DNA from: Impatiens glandulifera
Lineage: Eukaryota; Streptophyta; Magnoliopsida; Ericales; Balsaminaceae
Direction of reading: 5' to 3'
Assembly: GCF_907164915.1 (NCBI RefSeq)
Contig: NC_061867.1
Span: 23,412,308-23,476,307, forward strand
Length of the DNA: 64,000 nucleotides
Made by a program: the position numbers and the translations under genes. The stretch's first letter is position 1, and each line of letters starts with the position of its first letter. Shown one piece after another: positions 21,774-35,482 of the stretch. The notes beneath the pieces are model-generated. The model ran no database searches. It was given only the letters and a program-made list of their open reading frames with translations, and was not told the DNA's origin.

Positions 21774-22350
21774 CCTTCCCTTCTTGAAACATTTGAGAAG
21801 ATACATAAAAAGAAGGATGGTACATGGAATGGAAATATGGCTGAAAAAAGTTGTGGTAATATTAATGTTTTATGTAGAATTCATTTACTCAACTCCATCA
21901 AACTCAACAATCTTTGGATACCAATGAACATAAATCTGAAATGGAGTTATGGAAGGAGGCAGTGGGGAGTTCCAAGAGCGAATACACTACAAACCGTTAG
22001 TACTTTATAAATTCTAAATTCTGAGAAAGATAAAGATAATACACAACAAAAAGAAGAAGTTGAGAGATGTAAGGTAGAGTATGTAAAACAACAAGAAAGA
22101 ATTAAACTGTTAGAGTACAACTATATTGATCTAGATTAGGACAAAGTTGTTCTTAAAACTCAAGTATAGTATTTAAATGAAAATTTTGACACTATCCTAG
22201 CATTATGGCTAAGTTAGGGCAACAAACGATCTCAAATATTCTCACTCGGGATGGCTAATGAAGAAGGATATTGACTCAATCTTTAATTTGGTAAATATGC
22301 TTCTTATTCGAATGTAATTCATATTCTATTATCATAATGCTATTAATGTT
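21774..22350 (+). pseudogene. En/Spm-type transposase C-terminal fragment
   Basis: Frames are broken by several stops and shifts. Readable pieces are KIHKKKDGTWNGNM, then HKSEMELWKEAVGSSKS, then a charged stretch near 22050-22150 (ERYK/ERCK-VEYVKQQERIKLLEYN) that looks like the coiled coil ending these proteins. These elements normally encode a DNA-binding accessory protein and a transposase that act on subterminal repeats. Only this tail remains. Confidence 0.6.
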
Positions 22351-22385
22351 AGTTAAATTAATAAACATTTAAGTATGTTGAATTT

Positions 22386-22790
22386 TAGGTTAGTGTTTTA
22401 TGAAATTTATCTAGTAAGTTTTCAAGTGATTTAGTTTTATGTTCAATATATGTTTTTTTAAATATTTTCAAGTGATTTAGTTTCATATTTAATGTTGTCT
22501 AATTAATAAGTTAGTATTTTATGAAATTTATTTAGTAAGTTTTCAAGTGATTTAGTTTCAATATATGAATTTTTTTTAATGTTATCAAGTGATTTAGTTT
22601 CATTTTAATATTGTCTAACAAATATGTTAGTGTTTTATAAAATTTATTTAGTAAGTTACAAGTAATTTAGTTTTATGTTAAATATATGAGTTCTTTTAAT
22701 GTTGTCAAGTGACTTAAATTCATGTTTGTCATTTGAAGTGATTTAGTTTTATGACCAATATATAAGTTGTATAATGTTGTCAAATGCTAT
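22386..22790. repeat. subterminal-type repeats, remnant 1
   Basis: Six or so irregular copies of 'agtgatttagttttatgttc' followed by 'aatatatgagtttttttaatgttgtc', about 60-90 bp apart. The paralogous array lies at 43473-43880. Arrays of this kind near CACTA ends bind the element's own protein. Confidence 0.75.
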
Positions 22791-22867
22791 TGGAGAATGC
22801 ACCATGATGGGTGGGATGAGTTTTGGGCTTCAAAAGCGGTAAGAAAATTAGAATTGTATATCGTTTA

Positions 22868-24071
22868 ATATATAAAGAGTAATGATAGGGGGAGCGAAAA
22901 ATTTGTAGCGAATGAGGCAGCGAAGTACGTGGAGTGCTGATTAGACTTGATGACTCGGTATTTATTTATTTTTCTTTTTTATATTCATTAATAATTTTCT
23001 CTCTCTTCTCTCTTTTAGTTACTTTTATTTTCTCTCTTTATCTTAAATATGTTGCATTTAATAAAAAAATCAATTTTTATTGTTAAAAACACTTAATAAT
23101 TTATCTCTTTAATTTTTTATTATTATATATATATATATATATATATTTTTAAATTATTCTACATGTCAACTATAAACCTATAAACAGTATTTTAATTATT
23201 TCTCCCACTATAAACAGCATTTTAATTATTTTTTTCTTTCAATAATTTATTTTCTTTTATTTATTAAAGAAATAAAATTTATTTTTAATAATAAAAATGA
23301 CTCAAATTAAAATAAATAATAATTAATTAGGAGAATAATAACATGGTGTGCTAGTTAAATGTTGTTGTAGTTTATTGACCTTTATATAGTTTATGTAGTT
23401 GATTGAGCTAGTTGATTGAGTTTCTAGTAAATCTTAGAAGATGGACGAAAATTAAGAGAAGGAGATTTTTAAGAAAAGAAAAGAGAGAAAAATAACAATT
23501 AAGAGTTTAAAAAAGAGAATCAATCGTTGAGTAAAACAATTAATAATTTTTTGTTTTATTATTATTAATATATATATTATTAAATTAATAGATGATAAAA
23601 TTAATTAACTGAATTAAAAAATATTTTTTTTATTCTCTTATATATAAATTTTAATTAATAGAATTAATTATTATTTATTTTAATTTGAATACATTTTTAT
23701 TAATAAAAAAATAAAATTTATTTTTTTTAATAAATAAAATGAAACAAATTATTTGAAAAGAAAAATAATTAAAATGTGTTTAGGGTGGCATGTACAATAA
23801 TTTTAAAAAAATATATTTATAATAATAAAAATTTAATGAAATAAATTATTAAGTATTTTTTAATAATAAAAATTAAATTTTCTATTGAATGCGTCATATT
23901 TAAGAGAAAGTGAGAAAATGTAAATAATGAGAAGAGAGAGAAAATTATTAATGAATATAAAAAAGAAAAATAAATAAATACCGAGTCATCAAGTCTAATC
24001 ATCACTCCACGTCGTTCGCTGCCTCATTCGCTACAACTTTTTCGCTCCCCCTATCATTACTCATATATAAA
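22868..24071. mobile_element. Mutator-like foldback MITE with 9-bp target duplication
   Basis: The element proper is 22877-24062 (1186 bp). The termini gagtaatgataggggg and its complement are perfect, and the inverted arms extend about 450 bp inward with scattered mismatches. The flanks are identical 9-mers, atatataaa (22868-22876 and 24063-24071). The CACTA paralogue at 43963-43971 has one atatataaa and no insert, an empty site. Nine-base duplications with long inverted ends are diagnostic of Mutator-like elements. No transposase is encoded. Confidence 0.92.
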
Positions 24072-24931
24072 CTAGATTGTAAGTCTAATTGATTATTTTG
24101 TTTAAATTATACAGGTTTAGAAAAATGGAGATGGATGGATTGAAGCTATTTAGAAATGCTATTTTGTGTAAAATTTTGCATGTTTTTGTGAATATTTTTT
24201 GTCATAATTTTGGAACGTAAGTAGTTGATAAATTTAATTGATAAATATGTTTGGTAAATTTGTAATGAATTATATTTGCTTACTAAGAATTGATACATAA
24301 ATCATTTCAAATTTATTTAAATTGAATTAAGTTTTTGAAATAATCCGCTGAAGGTTGCAAAAATTATGCAAATTTAATTCAAAATTTGAAAATATATTTT
24401 ATAGCATTATGCAAATCATGCATTTCAAATAATGCAAATGAAGTTGTATAAGTTATTATTAATATTAATGCAAAGTTGTGAATTGTAATTGCAAGAATAA
24501 TTGCAGTATTATCAATAATATAATTTTAGTTGTGATAATGCGAAGAAAGTTGAAGATTAGTTACATAAATATAATACAAATGATAATTCTATAATATAAA
24601 TTGAGTACTATAAAAAAATTTACAACTAAATAATACAAATCGAATTACCGACATATTCGTAATTCAAAAGCATCAATGAATCATTATTACTTCACAATAT
24701 ATAAATTCTAATACAAGAATAAATGAATAATCAAGAATAAATTTCGATTTAAATATTTCAGAAAAATAGTAATTTCATAAATACAGTTATACAATTTCAG
24801 ATTCATTAAGATCAACATGCATATTATACCATTTAAGTTTAGATTCATCCTGAATCAAACTGAAACTATATTAAATAGAATACATTTCATAAATAGATTT
24901 CAAAAATGTATAAATTTAGAAAAAACATGAA

Positions 24932-24975
24932 TTAAACTGAAACTATATCATACATATTATATAATTTCAGTTTAA
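24932..24975. repeat. hairpin in CACTA remnant 1
   Basis: Arms 24932-24948 and 24959-24975 pair at 16 of 17 bases around a 10-base loop. The same hairpin is kept in remnant 2 near 44829-44872. Confidence 0.75.
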
Positions 24976-25280
24976 AAAATACATAAAGATACATATTATT
25001 CATCAAACTACTGCATACATATGTTATAAATATATTTAAGGTTCATAAATATAGAAGGAATTAATTTAAACTATGAGATAAATAATATTCTTCAAACTAT
25101 TTCTTAATAACAACAAGAATTAAAATAAATAAAAAATTCTATAAATCCTATACTAAATCTATTTGAAGAAAAAAAACATATTTAAGTTAGAATCACAGAA
25201 AAAGACAGGTTATGATATCGGCCTAAGGACGTAAGTCGAGGTCTCAGTAGGTAATAGAATAAATATTACTCTAAAATAAC

Positions 25281-25858
25281 TCTAAACAAAAATCTAAACT
25301 AAAAAGAACAATAAACAAAAATATACCCTAAACGTGTAAAAATAAAATGAATTGAACCTGGGCTTTTCTATTTATCTAAAAACTGATTCCGAATTTAAAA
25401 ATATATATAAGTTAAATTTTTATTCTATAATATAATATAATTTTTAATTAATTTATTTTTTATTTATATTATTTTTTATTTTCAATTTAATTAAATTTAA
25501 ATAATTATGAATTAAATGACATATATATATATATATAAATATATTAATAAAACAATTAATAATACTATAACAAATTTAAAATTATGTTATGAATTTTAAT
25601 GTTAATATAATTATAAGTCAAAATTAATTTAAAAAAATATAGTGCAATAAAATATTTATAAAGTTTAAAAATAAAACATAAAAATATTAAAATTTAAGAT
25701 AATTAAATTATCAGGTTCTTAACAAATTTTGTATATAAAAAAATAAAGGTGGTTGTATATATATAAAGGTTGAAAAAGGTTTTTTCTTTTAATGTTTACC
25801 GACACTTAATATGCGTTGGCATATAAGAGTTGTTGAAAATATGTTTTTTTGTTTAGTA
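25281..25858. other. AT-rich stretch, nothing recognised
   Basis: Lies between the CACTA remnant and duplication copy 2. No coding signal or terminal motif. Confidence 0.6.
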
Positions 25859-25872
25859 ATTAGAAATAAAAA

Positions 25873-25874
<2 letters not shown>

Positions 25875-25918
<44 letters not shown>
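25875..25918. repeat. (TA)n microsatellite, copy 2
   Basis: Twenty-two TA units at the position equivalent to 21-62. Confidence 0.95.
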
Positions 25919-25924
<6 letters not shown>

Positions 25925-27034
25925 CATATAAATAATTAATTATTTTTTTCACCTTCTATTAATTATTTTTTTATTTTTTAAACAATCCATTAGAGATGGA
26001 GGACAAGACCTCTCGAAAAAAAAATAATAATTTACTATTGAACAAATTTATAAAATGAGTTGTACTGGCTTGGAAAATATCTGATTTATTTTATATTAAG
26101 AGATTATTATTTGTACTAAATTATATTACTTTTAATCTAAATGATATTTTATACCTAATCTAACTTGCAACTGTGAAGTTTGGGTTATCAATGTAATAAC
26201 TATAAAAAATACATAAAAATACTATAGTTGTTTGAATATTTTTGAAAAGAATATTTAAATTATTATAAATTTGTAAAATTTTGACCAAGAATATCATGTT
26301 TCATTCGTATTGAAAATACAATTTTATTTTTTTAATTATATGTTACAATCTATAAACCTAGCATACTAGTCATTCTTGCAAGATCGAGACCAGTCAAAAA
26401 CGTGGAACGCTCATCCTAGAACACAAGCTCGTGCGCGCCATAGCCTGCCTACGACCAAGAGATCAAGCAAGCGTCAAAAAGCGTCGTTTCACCTTGAACT
26501 TCATCTCGTTCCACACAATGTCGAAACAACACAATTACTTCATTTGAATACATTAAAAAAATACTATTCTTGAATAATCCACAAAATGACGTGATTCTCG
26601 GCCATTTGAAAAATAAATTTATCATTGACTCTGACCAAAGATCATTTTCCCCATATCTCGAAGAGATCATGGTTCCCATGGAGGGAGAAAGCACGTCATT
26701 AAATTTTTTTTTCTTCCGAAATTGCATGTGTGGGATTGACATGCTAAGGCAGTGACTATTATGAGAGAATCCCTTCATCATTTTAAATAGGTTATAGAAT
26801 ATTGTAGACTGTTCCAAGAGCTTCACTAAGTTTATAAGAATATCTATAAATGGTATACTATCATTTTATCTATAACATAAGTTACAAACCAAATTTGAAT
26901 TTTAAATATTTGAGTTTTTGTGTTATTATATATTGTGCTTTCATTTGTTGATTGCAAATAAATATTGCATGATTTAGAAACTTTATGTTGAATTGATTCC
27001 ATTCATTCACTTTAAAAAAAATGTCTAATATTTT

Positions 27035-27063
27035 AAATTTCAAAAATATCGGTTTGTTATTCT
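27035..27063 (+). repeat. 29-bp inverted repeat, left arm (copy 2)
   Basis: Identical to 1226-1254 and the exact reverse complement of 29819-29847, enclosing about 2.8 kb. Confidence 0.9.
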
Positions 27064-29818
27064 AGTGCTCTATATAAAAATTGCATCTCGAGAACGATCC
27101 AAGTAGTTTTTAAATGTAACTGGAGTATTTTTAAACCATTTTTAAACGATTTTGTGAATTTTCGCTCGATTTCACAATTTTGAATAAAAAACTCGGTTTT
27201 TATTTTTTTTACATATTTTAGAACTAGCATAGGATAAATTTTTTTTTGCATATTAATTGTTACTGGATAAGAGAAGTTTTCTATAAAACTTAGATTTTGA
27301 TTTTGGATCGAAATCACAAAATCCAATTTTTTGGGGATGGCTCAATTTTTGGTGGAATCTTTCATGACAACCTTATATGTTAAATTAGGACCTCTAGAAT
27401 GTCTAAAAACTTTGAGTATATTGAGGAGGATCTTTCAACATATTGAGGAGGAGCTTTCTATATGTTGAGAAGGTAAAAAAATCATGTTTTGCATGTTTTA
27501 ACGTCTAGTTGAGGTTGAAGTTTACCGAGGTCGCCTCCCTCCCTATCAAGATGATCAAGATCAAAGTCCCTTTAGCTCGGCGAATGAGAAACCTACATTT
27601 CGACCGAAGGCTCTCTCTCATTGGCCAACCGATACCCTTTTGTGGGTTGACTTGTTCTATGTGCCGTTGACTGTAGATCACCCCAATTGTCTTAGGGTCT
27701 ATTTACTACTAACTTTTTACATTTCAATGTCTTTATCATTTTTAAGGCTGTCTTTGTTATTTTTTACATCTAAAAATATATAAAAATACTTTAAAATTAT
27801 TTTTACAACAAAAACATTAAAAATATTCTACTTGGGCGAATTTGGTTTCCTTTTTCTATTTTATTATTATATTTGTATATAGTATATACAAATTACACTC
27901 CAAAAAAATCAAAATTGGTTTTTAATGTTTATTAAGCAAAATATGTATTATTTAAAAATTTACTTTATTGTTCATAGTTTTCAGGTTCAAACTCGATCCA
28001 TTATAAAATTAATTCGTGTGTTTAAATTCATTCGAATTTTAATACCTTAGATATCAATAGGAATGGATAATTCTAAATAAAATAAATATAAAATTAATAA
28101 TTTCAAATATTGCTTAAACATTTAAAGTAGAGACCATCACTTATATGGATATGGAAAACAAAATGCTAATACTTTATCCCGAGTTTAACCAAATTGAAAA
28201 CAATGAAACAAAATCTTTATAATGCATTTGAATAAGTAAAATATTTTTTTCCTAATTTTTTTTAAAGAAAAAAATTAGGACTACTCTTTTGTAAACCAAA
28301 GCTAGCCAATAATTTTAACCAAATTATAATTATTTAAAAAAAACGTTTGAATAGAAGAAGCAAACATGGTTTTCCTTAGGGTAATGTCAACTAGTCAAAT
28401 TTTATAAAAAAAAATTAAAATAAACAACATATTTTTAGCTTTTATTTTTAATATATTATTACTTTAAGTTTAAAAAATAAGTAATTATAAATATACGTTA
28501 TTAAATAAACTTAAATTAAAAAGTGTATAATAAATGAAATTAAGTGATTTTTATTTTATAGACAACCACACGAGTATTTCAATAATTTCATTATATATTA
28601 ATAGATCTAATACACAAATTACAAATATCGCACGTTCAATGTTGAATGGACTCTCACATTATGTAATCAAACATAGAGCATACCACAATATCAACGCCAA
28701 ATTTTGAGATCGCGGGATCTACTCTAGAAAATCAACCTACAAAATTCTTGTATAAGTACTTGTCAAATATATCAATAAATATTAAAACTAACATTTAGTA
28801 AATTTATGTAACCATGAAGCAAAATATTTTTACTATCACTACAATATTTCCCAAGTCAATCCTAACATAAATATGATTTTAAAAATCATGATTGTTAACA
28901 TAGCTATTGGAATTGGATGACCCTTGACATATCTTCTCTATAATGAATGATCGATAAAATATTAATAATTATAAGGTCTCTATCACTTTCCATTTGTGAC
29001 AATATATTTATCAATTCAATAAATACAATTTTGGAAAGTTTTCTTACACTAAATACATAACATAACAAAATAAATGACAACATACGACAAAAGAGTGAAA
29101 ATTAATTGGAATACAAAATTAAAATTGAAATCATAACAATTAAATGTTTTAGAGAGGTGTACCTCATTTCATTTATTCACTAAATCGCGCAAAATACAAC
29201 TTAGTGAAAACAAAAAGGAGGGAACAAACAGATAAAAAAGAAGTTGTCCCAATAGAAATACTAATTTCATGGAATCCCTCTTGTTCCTGTTTAAGCATCC
29301 TTGTTTCAAGGGGTTACCGACTGCTCCATTGATAAGAACATCCTTCCGAAGATGTGATTCTAGATTATGAATTTGCGCCCGTCTTTGTAAAGAATCTTCG
29401 TTCCATCTTTGATTCCTTGGAGAATCGTCTTTATCTATCCACTCAAGTATGTGCTTTGGTTAATTTTGATTCATCAAGGGTCCAGTCCCAAAGCTTCTGT
29501 CAAGTGGGCATGCCCCGCCCGAAAGTAGGGGTGGTAGATTGTATTTGATCAGAAGGAAATTAATCTAAAAAATACATAAGATCGACTAGACTCAAGAAAT
29601 CACACGAATTAGATAGAAAATATCTACTACTAGCATAAGTAATTTCCTCTCTCATAATCAGTACTTCCACATTTGAGGCATCCTAAAAAACAACCAACAA
29701 AATAAAGAGATTTTGAGAAATATTAAATTGAATTATACACGTTTCCAAAAATAGAAGTGAGTGAACCCCATTAAATGTTTTCCTTAGTAAATCATTGACA
29801 CTTCAGATTTATAAATAA

Positions 29819-29847
29819 AGAATAACAAACCGATATTTTTGAAATTT
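29819..29847 (-). repeat. 29-bp inverted repeat, right arm (copy 2)
   Basis: Identical to 4283-4311. All four arms in the window are free of mismatches although the surrounding copies have diverged noticeably. Confidence 0.9.
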
Positions 29848-30335
29848 AGTAATTTGTGCATGAGCACTATTAATATATTTCAAGTAAATGAACATTAAAG
29901 AGAATACTTATGGTTATGATTCTACAAACTATTGAATATAACTTTAATTTTTATAAAATAAAAAATAATTTGCACAATATTATTTTTAATTTATTAAATC
30001 TCAACAAGTTTTTAACCATATTTTAACAAAACTTTAATAAAAAATTATATAAATTTGTCATATATATTTATAATTCAACATTAGTGAGTGTAATTATTTT
30101 ATATATATTGTAGCTTTCCTCTACTCTCTTTATTTCCTCTATTTCAATATTAATAAAAAATTATATGAATTTATCATATTATTAACTCCTATAAGAATTT
30201 TTCATATACTTAACTTCTTAATTTTTATTTTGATAAACAAAATGATATTAGTTTTAAGTTTAATATAATTTAACTATATAAGAGAATTATAATAAATATA
30301 TTTGAAGTCAAATAACCTTTTTTAAATAATTAAAA

Positions 30336-30527
30336 AAATAATTCTGTAATCTATACGACATCTCCATAATTTAATTTGATCAAAAATAAGAAACAAATTT
30401 GTGTAATCTCTATGAGATCTCCATAATTTAATTTGATCATAACAATAATTTAATGAAGAAAACAAATTATTTGTGTAATCTAAATGAGATCTCCATAATT
30501 TAATTTGATCATATCCTCAACTTAAAT
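30336..30527. repeat. tandem repeat, three units (copy 2)
   Basis: Counterpart of 4843-5046, again three units around 'atctccataatttaatttga'. Confidence 0.8.
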
Positions 30528-31356
30528 AAGTGGATAGACAATAATTTTACATATTCTAACTTCCATAATTCATATTTCTTCACTAATGAGTGCGTTTAGA
30601 GAGAAAGGAGGAGGGAACACTTTAGAGTCATATAACAAAAATATGTGGTGATTTTTCTTAGAAAAATCTAAGAACATATTTATATGCAATATGATGGTTT
30701 TCCTTCCCAATATACAAATGAGCCTAATTTGGTCCAACTTTGGGTGCATGAGCCTTTTAAACCCAACCTTTGTATGCAAGTTGTCAATCAAAGGTTGGGC
30801 CGAGATATTCTATATTCCTAGAGTTGGGTCGGATTAGGCTCACATGTATATTGATGAGCAAACCTTAATATTGCATATAAATATGTGTTTAGTATAAGCA
30901 TAAAATCTCCCAAATATTTGATTATATGCAACTAAAGTACTCGCAAGCTATCACTATTGTGCTAGATTATTAATGTTTGTGACTTGAGTTTTCACATAGA
31001 TGTGTTAGATTTATCATGTTTTTAAATTCCGATCTAAGACGTGACATGTTAAAAAGTTGTTAGGATACATCTTCACTTCATAACAATCTAACAAAATTTA
31101 AAGTGCATATTCTAGACTAATTCAAAAAAATATAAGATATAACATAATGTGTATACATTTTATTAAAGTTTAAGTGATCAATTATTAAAGATTAAAGTTT
31201 AATAATTTTTAATTTGTTAAATTAGTTACAAATATATAAAATTTATATTTTATATTCTAAATATTTTCTTTAAATTAGATTTATATTGGACGTATTAAAT
31301 ATTCTTGTGTTAAAATAGATTTTTAAACACAAACATGATCCCTAAGATGCTAAGCT

Positions 31357-33244
31357 CACTCTTGTCTCACGAGTCAATTTTGCGAAAATAGATTATGATT
31401 TATGCTATAATATATACCCTTATATATTTATGTACCTTTCAATTATAAAATAACATGTACAACACTCATAGTTTGAATAAGGCTTTTAATATTAAATTAC
31501 AGGAAATCTGTGACTAAAAATTAGTGAAAACCATTTTTTGTGTTAATAATTTATAGTTCATTTCGAATGGCTCCACAAAGGTCAAACAAAGAGATTTGCT
31601 TATTCATCCTTAAAAAATATATTATTTTCATTTTTGCTTATATTTATAATTGAAATGTAATATTTCTCTAGAAAGAAGACATATTGGTTTTTATTAAATT
31701 TAACTTATACTTTTAAGTATCTATCAATTGTCTCTTGATTGTACTCCAATTTGCAATTATGGACATCAATCGTACTAAAAACTAAAAAAAAATCTTTCCA
31801 TAGTTATTAATAATTTGAAGAAAATCAATAATATGACAAATTTTACAACAATAAGACATTTAAAATATCATTATGTAATATTATTAAATTATGTTGATTT
31901 ATATGAGTTTTGATTGGGCCTAAGTTCACGGTGTATTAAAATAAAATCCTAATTGTTAGATATTAAGCTCATTAGACCTAGTTAGACCTAGTTATGTGAT
32001 CTAAAATATATGGCATTTGTTAGAGTTTTATTAACACATATAATAATTCTCATTATTCATCTCTAAATTGTAATCTCATATTTTAATCAAGATATTTATC
32101 CCATTTATGTGACCTATAACTGATCAAGATTTGAGCTCTACTGAAGCAACAAGATTTATGGGAATCGTTGAAGTTATAGTAGCATAAATAATTGAGATAA
32201 CCATTTTGGAGGAGAATGCACATTCATTATAATATTGTAACAATTTATCTAAGCACATCCTGACATGAACAATATGCATATACTTAGACTTCATTTTGAA
32301 TAATGTAACTACCAATGAGAACCATAAATAGTAACAAAAGAATACTCTAATGTAAACACTTCTAAATAGAATGTTCATAACAAAATACAACATAAATTAT
32401 TTGGAATATAATTAATGAAACTTTAATTGAAACACAAAAGAACTCATTTTCAAATAAATGGATCATACTCAATTATAGAGACTATTTTATTGTATTTTTT
32501 ACATACACAGACCATTATCATTGCATTACTTCAATCAATTAAGGTAAAATAAAAATATATAATCAAAAATATTAATTTTGAAAGAATTAATCATATTAAT
32601 TACTTACCAATTAATGTTTTAATAGATTCATTATTAATTTCTCCTGAAATCAAATAGAATATGTATAATATAGTTCATACCAGGCCAACCAAAAAAAACA
32701 TTTGAGCTATTTTGTTTGAGTTATAAATTGACAAAATTAATTTACCATACAAAAGTTTAATAAAAAAATGAATTACTTATCAATAAATAAAAAGAAATCT
32801 ATTCTTTATGATTAGACGAGGATAGTTCTTCACATTCCATGCCTACACCATTATGGTTTGAAAAATATACAATATATAGTGCGTAGTTTATTACTTGTTT
32901 TTTCTTAAGTAGATAAGATTTATACATCAACTTCATAAATTGAAACTTTATCGGCTAGTTTAGTTGAATGGATTATTATATATATATTAATAATACATGA
33001 CCAAATTTGATATAAATACATTCGTTGATGATGAAATAACTCTTGAGAGAGATTGATTTGATAATGTCAATTAGTCGCATGCTCAAATAATGATAGTAAT
33101 ATTTATGTAAAAATAAATAAATGACCTACATAAACAATCATTCAATGTTTATAAGTTTAGTTCAACATAGTTAGATATTTTTCAATTAATTCAGTATTGT
33201 CACATATTTTATTTGGACATACATTAGTTATATATTATAGTATC
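31357..33244. other. AT-rich stretch, nothing recognised
   Basis: Begins where the duplication ends. No sustained coding frame, terminal repeat or tandem array. A minus-strand open frame at 32124-32393 looks random. Confidence 0.6.
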
Positions 33245-34085
33245 TCCTCCATTATTCAATTGTCGTGAACAGATCATGACGAGTTATTCAAAAACTAGCT
33301 CGGTGTGGTGATATGATGACCTATGCAATTCGAGTCGTAGATGATGTTCCATCCACATTTTTAGATGTCATTCAAAGTACTGAAAATATAAAATGGAAAG
33401 GTGCAATCTCTTCAGAAAAATGGGAAGGTTCAATCCACCTTTGTTGTAAATTGATCTTTATTAAGAAATAAAAGATTTTTCTAAAAATAATTGATGTTCA
33501 CTACAAGGCAAGATTTGTAGCTAAAGACTATGCTCAGAAGGAAAGAGTTGATTATAATGAGGTATTTTCACTTTTTGTTAAACACTCGTTCATTAGAATT
33601 TCATTGTCTTTGGCGGCGTAGATGAATTTGAATCTAACTCAACTAGATGTAAAATCGCATTCCTACACGGTCATTTGAATGAGGAAATCTACATGTCTCA
33701 ACCAGATGGATTAAAAGTTGCTAATAAAGAAATTTGGGTTTTACAGTTGAACAAATTAGTGTACGAGTTGAAAAAATATCCTAAAAAATGGTATAAGTGA
33801 CTTGAAATGCTTATGATGGACCATAAGAATAAAAAGAAACAAATTCAATTATTGTGTGTATTTGCATAAACTACAAGATGAGTCTTATCTATCTACTATT
33901 GTTTTAATTCTTATGATATACTGTTAGTATTAAAAACCAATATAAAATTGACAAATTGAAAGCTCAATTGAGTATAAAATTCGAGATAAAAGAAATGAGA
34001 AAATTAAAATTTAAAAATTGTTTAGATTTGATAAATATCTTGAGCGTTTGAGTCGGTGCAGAAGAGCACCAATTGGAAGAACTTA
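33245..34085 (+). pseudogene. Tork-like Copia RT fragment
   Basis: The linker reads VVDDVPSTFLDVIQSTENIKW (about 33335-33400). RT starts YKARFVAKDYAQKERVDYNE (33500-33560), then KIAFLHGHLNEEIYMSQPDG and ..LNKLVYELKKYPKKWYK. Stops and frameshifts are frequent, and the YVDD catalytic block is not readable. The sequence differs clearly from the SIRE-like copies, so it is a separate Copia family and older by decay. Confidence 0.8.
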
Positions 34086-34117
34086 AGAACTATTTTTTAA
34101 TGATGAAGATTTGTATT

Positions 34118-34215
34118 TAATATTGGTCCAATATGGAGATTGGTTTTATTTGCACTATTAGAATCCCACATCGAATGATGATGGGAGTAGGGGATGTTTC
34201 GAGTGTGACATATTT
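34118..34215 (+). mobile_element. Copia polypurine tract and LTR start fragment
   Basis: 'ccaatatggagattgg' followed by 'agaatcccacatcga' resembles the polypurine tract and conserved 5' end of Tork-type LTRs. It fits a remnant of the same element whose RT lies upstream. Confidence 0.4.
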
Positions 34216-34454
34216 CAAAACTCTCATTCTTTTGATTTGATGCACCCAATATTTGTATCTTTTTTTCTTTATTATAAATTACTTAATTAAACTTATAACA
34301 AATTACTAATCAAATTTATTAAACTAAAAAAATATAAATATGTGGTCAATATTAATCTCTTTAAAAATTATTGATATTTACTCATTTTATATATGGTATA
34401 TAACAAAATTTTAAGAAATGTTATTAACCATATTTATGTGGTCAATATTAACCG
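34216..34454. other. AT-rich spacer
   Basis: No feature recognised between the Copia remnant and the Tat-like element. Confidence 0.5.
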
Positions 34455-34459
34455 CCATG

Positions 34460-35015
34460 TGATGAAGATTTTTCAGGAAAAGAATCTAATCAAACTCTTT
34501 CCCCATGAATAGACAGACCATTCTTGGAAAAGGATGAGAATGCTTGGTGCGACTAACATTAAGCATAGGGCCACACCACTAATAGTTGAAGTGCCCTCAA
34601 GCACCTGTTCTAGGATTTGATCGATCAAAATATGATCCCCAAGCCGAAAATAGTAAAGAATCCACTACCAAATACCGATGTAAATATGTTTACCATTGAT
34701 GAAGTATTCCTAGACTCCAATGTGTTATAGACCTAATCCATAACACAAAACCAGAGATCAACATGATCAATCCCTGTTCCAAAGAGAAGTCCAAAGCCCA
34801 CTATAGAGAGACCTCTAAATGGTGGAAGGCAAAAATGACTGCACACATCTACGCCCTGATAGACATTGCAACAATATGTGGTGGAATAGATTTTCAACAT
34901 AGTTTCATAAAAATCACACTGGCCAACGTGCCATCTACTTCCCAACTTATTGTAGGAATCAGGGGAGAGAATGAGCCTAGAGATCTTAACCTAGGATACA
35001 ACCTTTTAAGTTAAA
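34460..35015 (+). pseudogene. Tat-like gag/linker fragment
   Basis: 34480-34650 contains ..KHRATPLIVEVPSSTC, which recalls the gag-protease junction of Tat elements. 34763-35014 stays open but has no domain I recognise. Weak evidence apart from position. Confidence 0.4.
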
Positions 35016-35173
35016 TGAAAAAGACAAATGTCAACATTTCTATTTGGGAATTCTTGATGTACTCTATTGAGCACACGAAAGATGTCGTCAACGAGTTAAG
35101 CGAGGCCAACTTCCTTCCCAACACCACCCATGAGGAACTAGTAAGGATCATATTCACTAGATCATAACACAAC

Positions 35174-35482
35174 ATGATCGGCTTTAAAGACAAGGATCTT
35201 TCATCAACCGTATCAAACAATGATAAAGTACTCTACATTAATGTGCAAATAGAGGGAAAGATTGTTCTAAAGGTCTTAATAGACAACGGATCTGCTCTAA
35301 ATATATATCCTTGGAAGTCTCTTAAGAGTATTGGAGTATCCCAAGACAAGATCATACCACTTGACCTGTGTGTCAAAGGTTTTGACAACTCTCGCCTTGA
35401 GATAATGGGTTCCATCAAGTGCACAGTTCGAGTGGCCAACATCCCTTCCACGTTGACTTTTGTGTCATCAAGAAGACCATGA
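35174..35482 (+). pseudogene. Tat-like retropepsin
   Basis: The frame contains YINVQIEGKIVLKVLIDNGS then ALNIYPWKSL, the protease flap and active-site region; Tat proteins use D-N-G-S-A in place of D-T/S-G. It would cleave the Gag-Pol polyprotein. The frame ends within the domain, at a stop near 35480. Confidence 0.75.

Larger units (their letters stand above)
21774..25280 (+). mobile_element. CACTA (En/Spm) remnant 1
   Basis: 21774-22000 carries the C-terminal signature of plant En/Spm transposase proteins: HKSEMELWKEAVGSSK in one frame near 21920-21970, preceded by a KKKDGTWNGNM-like stretch. 21994-25280 aligns with 43087-45175 apart from the foldback insert at 22877-24062. A 3' coiled-coil-like coding tail is followed by subterminal repeats and a long AT-rich non-coding part. 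No CACTA terminus is visible, so this is a fragment. Confidence 0.6.
25859..31356. repeat. large direct duplication, copy 2 (5.5 kb)
   Basis: Matches 1-5924 in the same orientation. It is shorter mainly through several deletions, among them a gap near 28000 relative to 2150-2400 and loss of the 5391 microsatellite. Reading frames open in one copy are generally broken in the other, which argues against a conserved protein. The left edge falls in 'tagtaattagaaataaaaat' and the right edge after 'aagatgctaagct'. Confidence 0.8.

Noticed and set aside
26449..26826. 125-codon minus-strand open frame
   Set aside because: The equivalent region of duplication copy 1 (about 540-1000) has stops and out-of-frame indels, so it is not a conserved gene.
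27057..27326. 89-codon minus-strand open frame next to the 29-bp repeat
   Set aside because: Broken in duplication copy 1, so not conserved.
32124..32393. 89-codon minus-strand open frame
   Set aside because: AT-rich random composition with no domain or conservation in the window.
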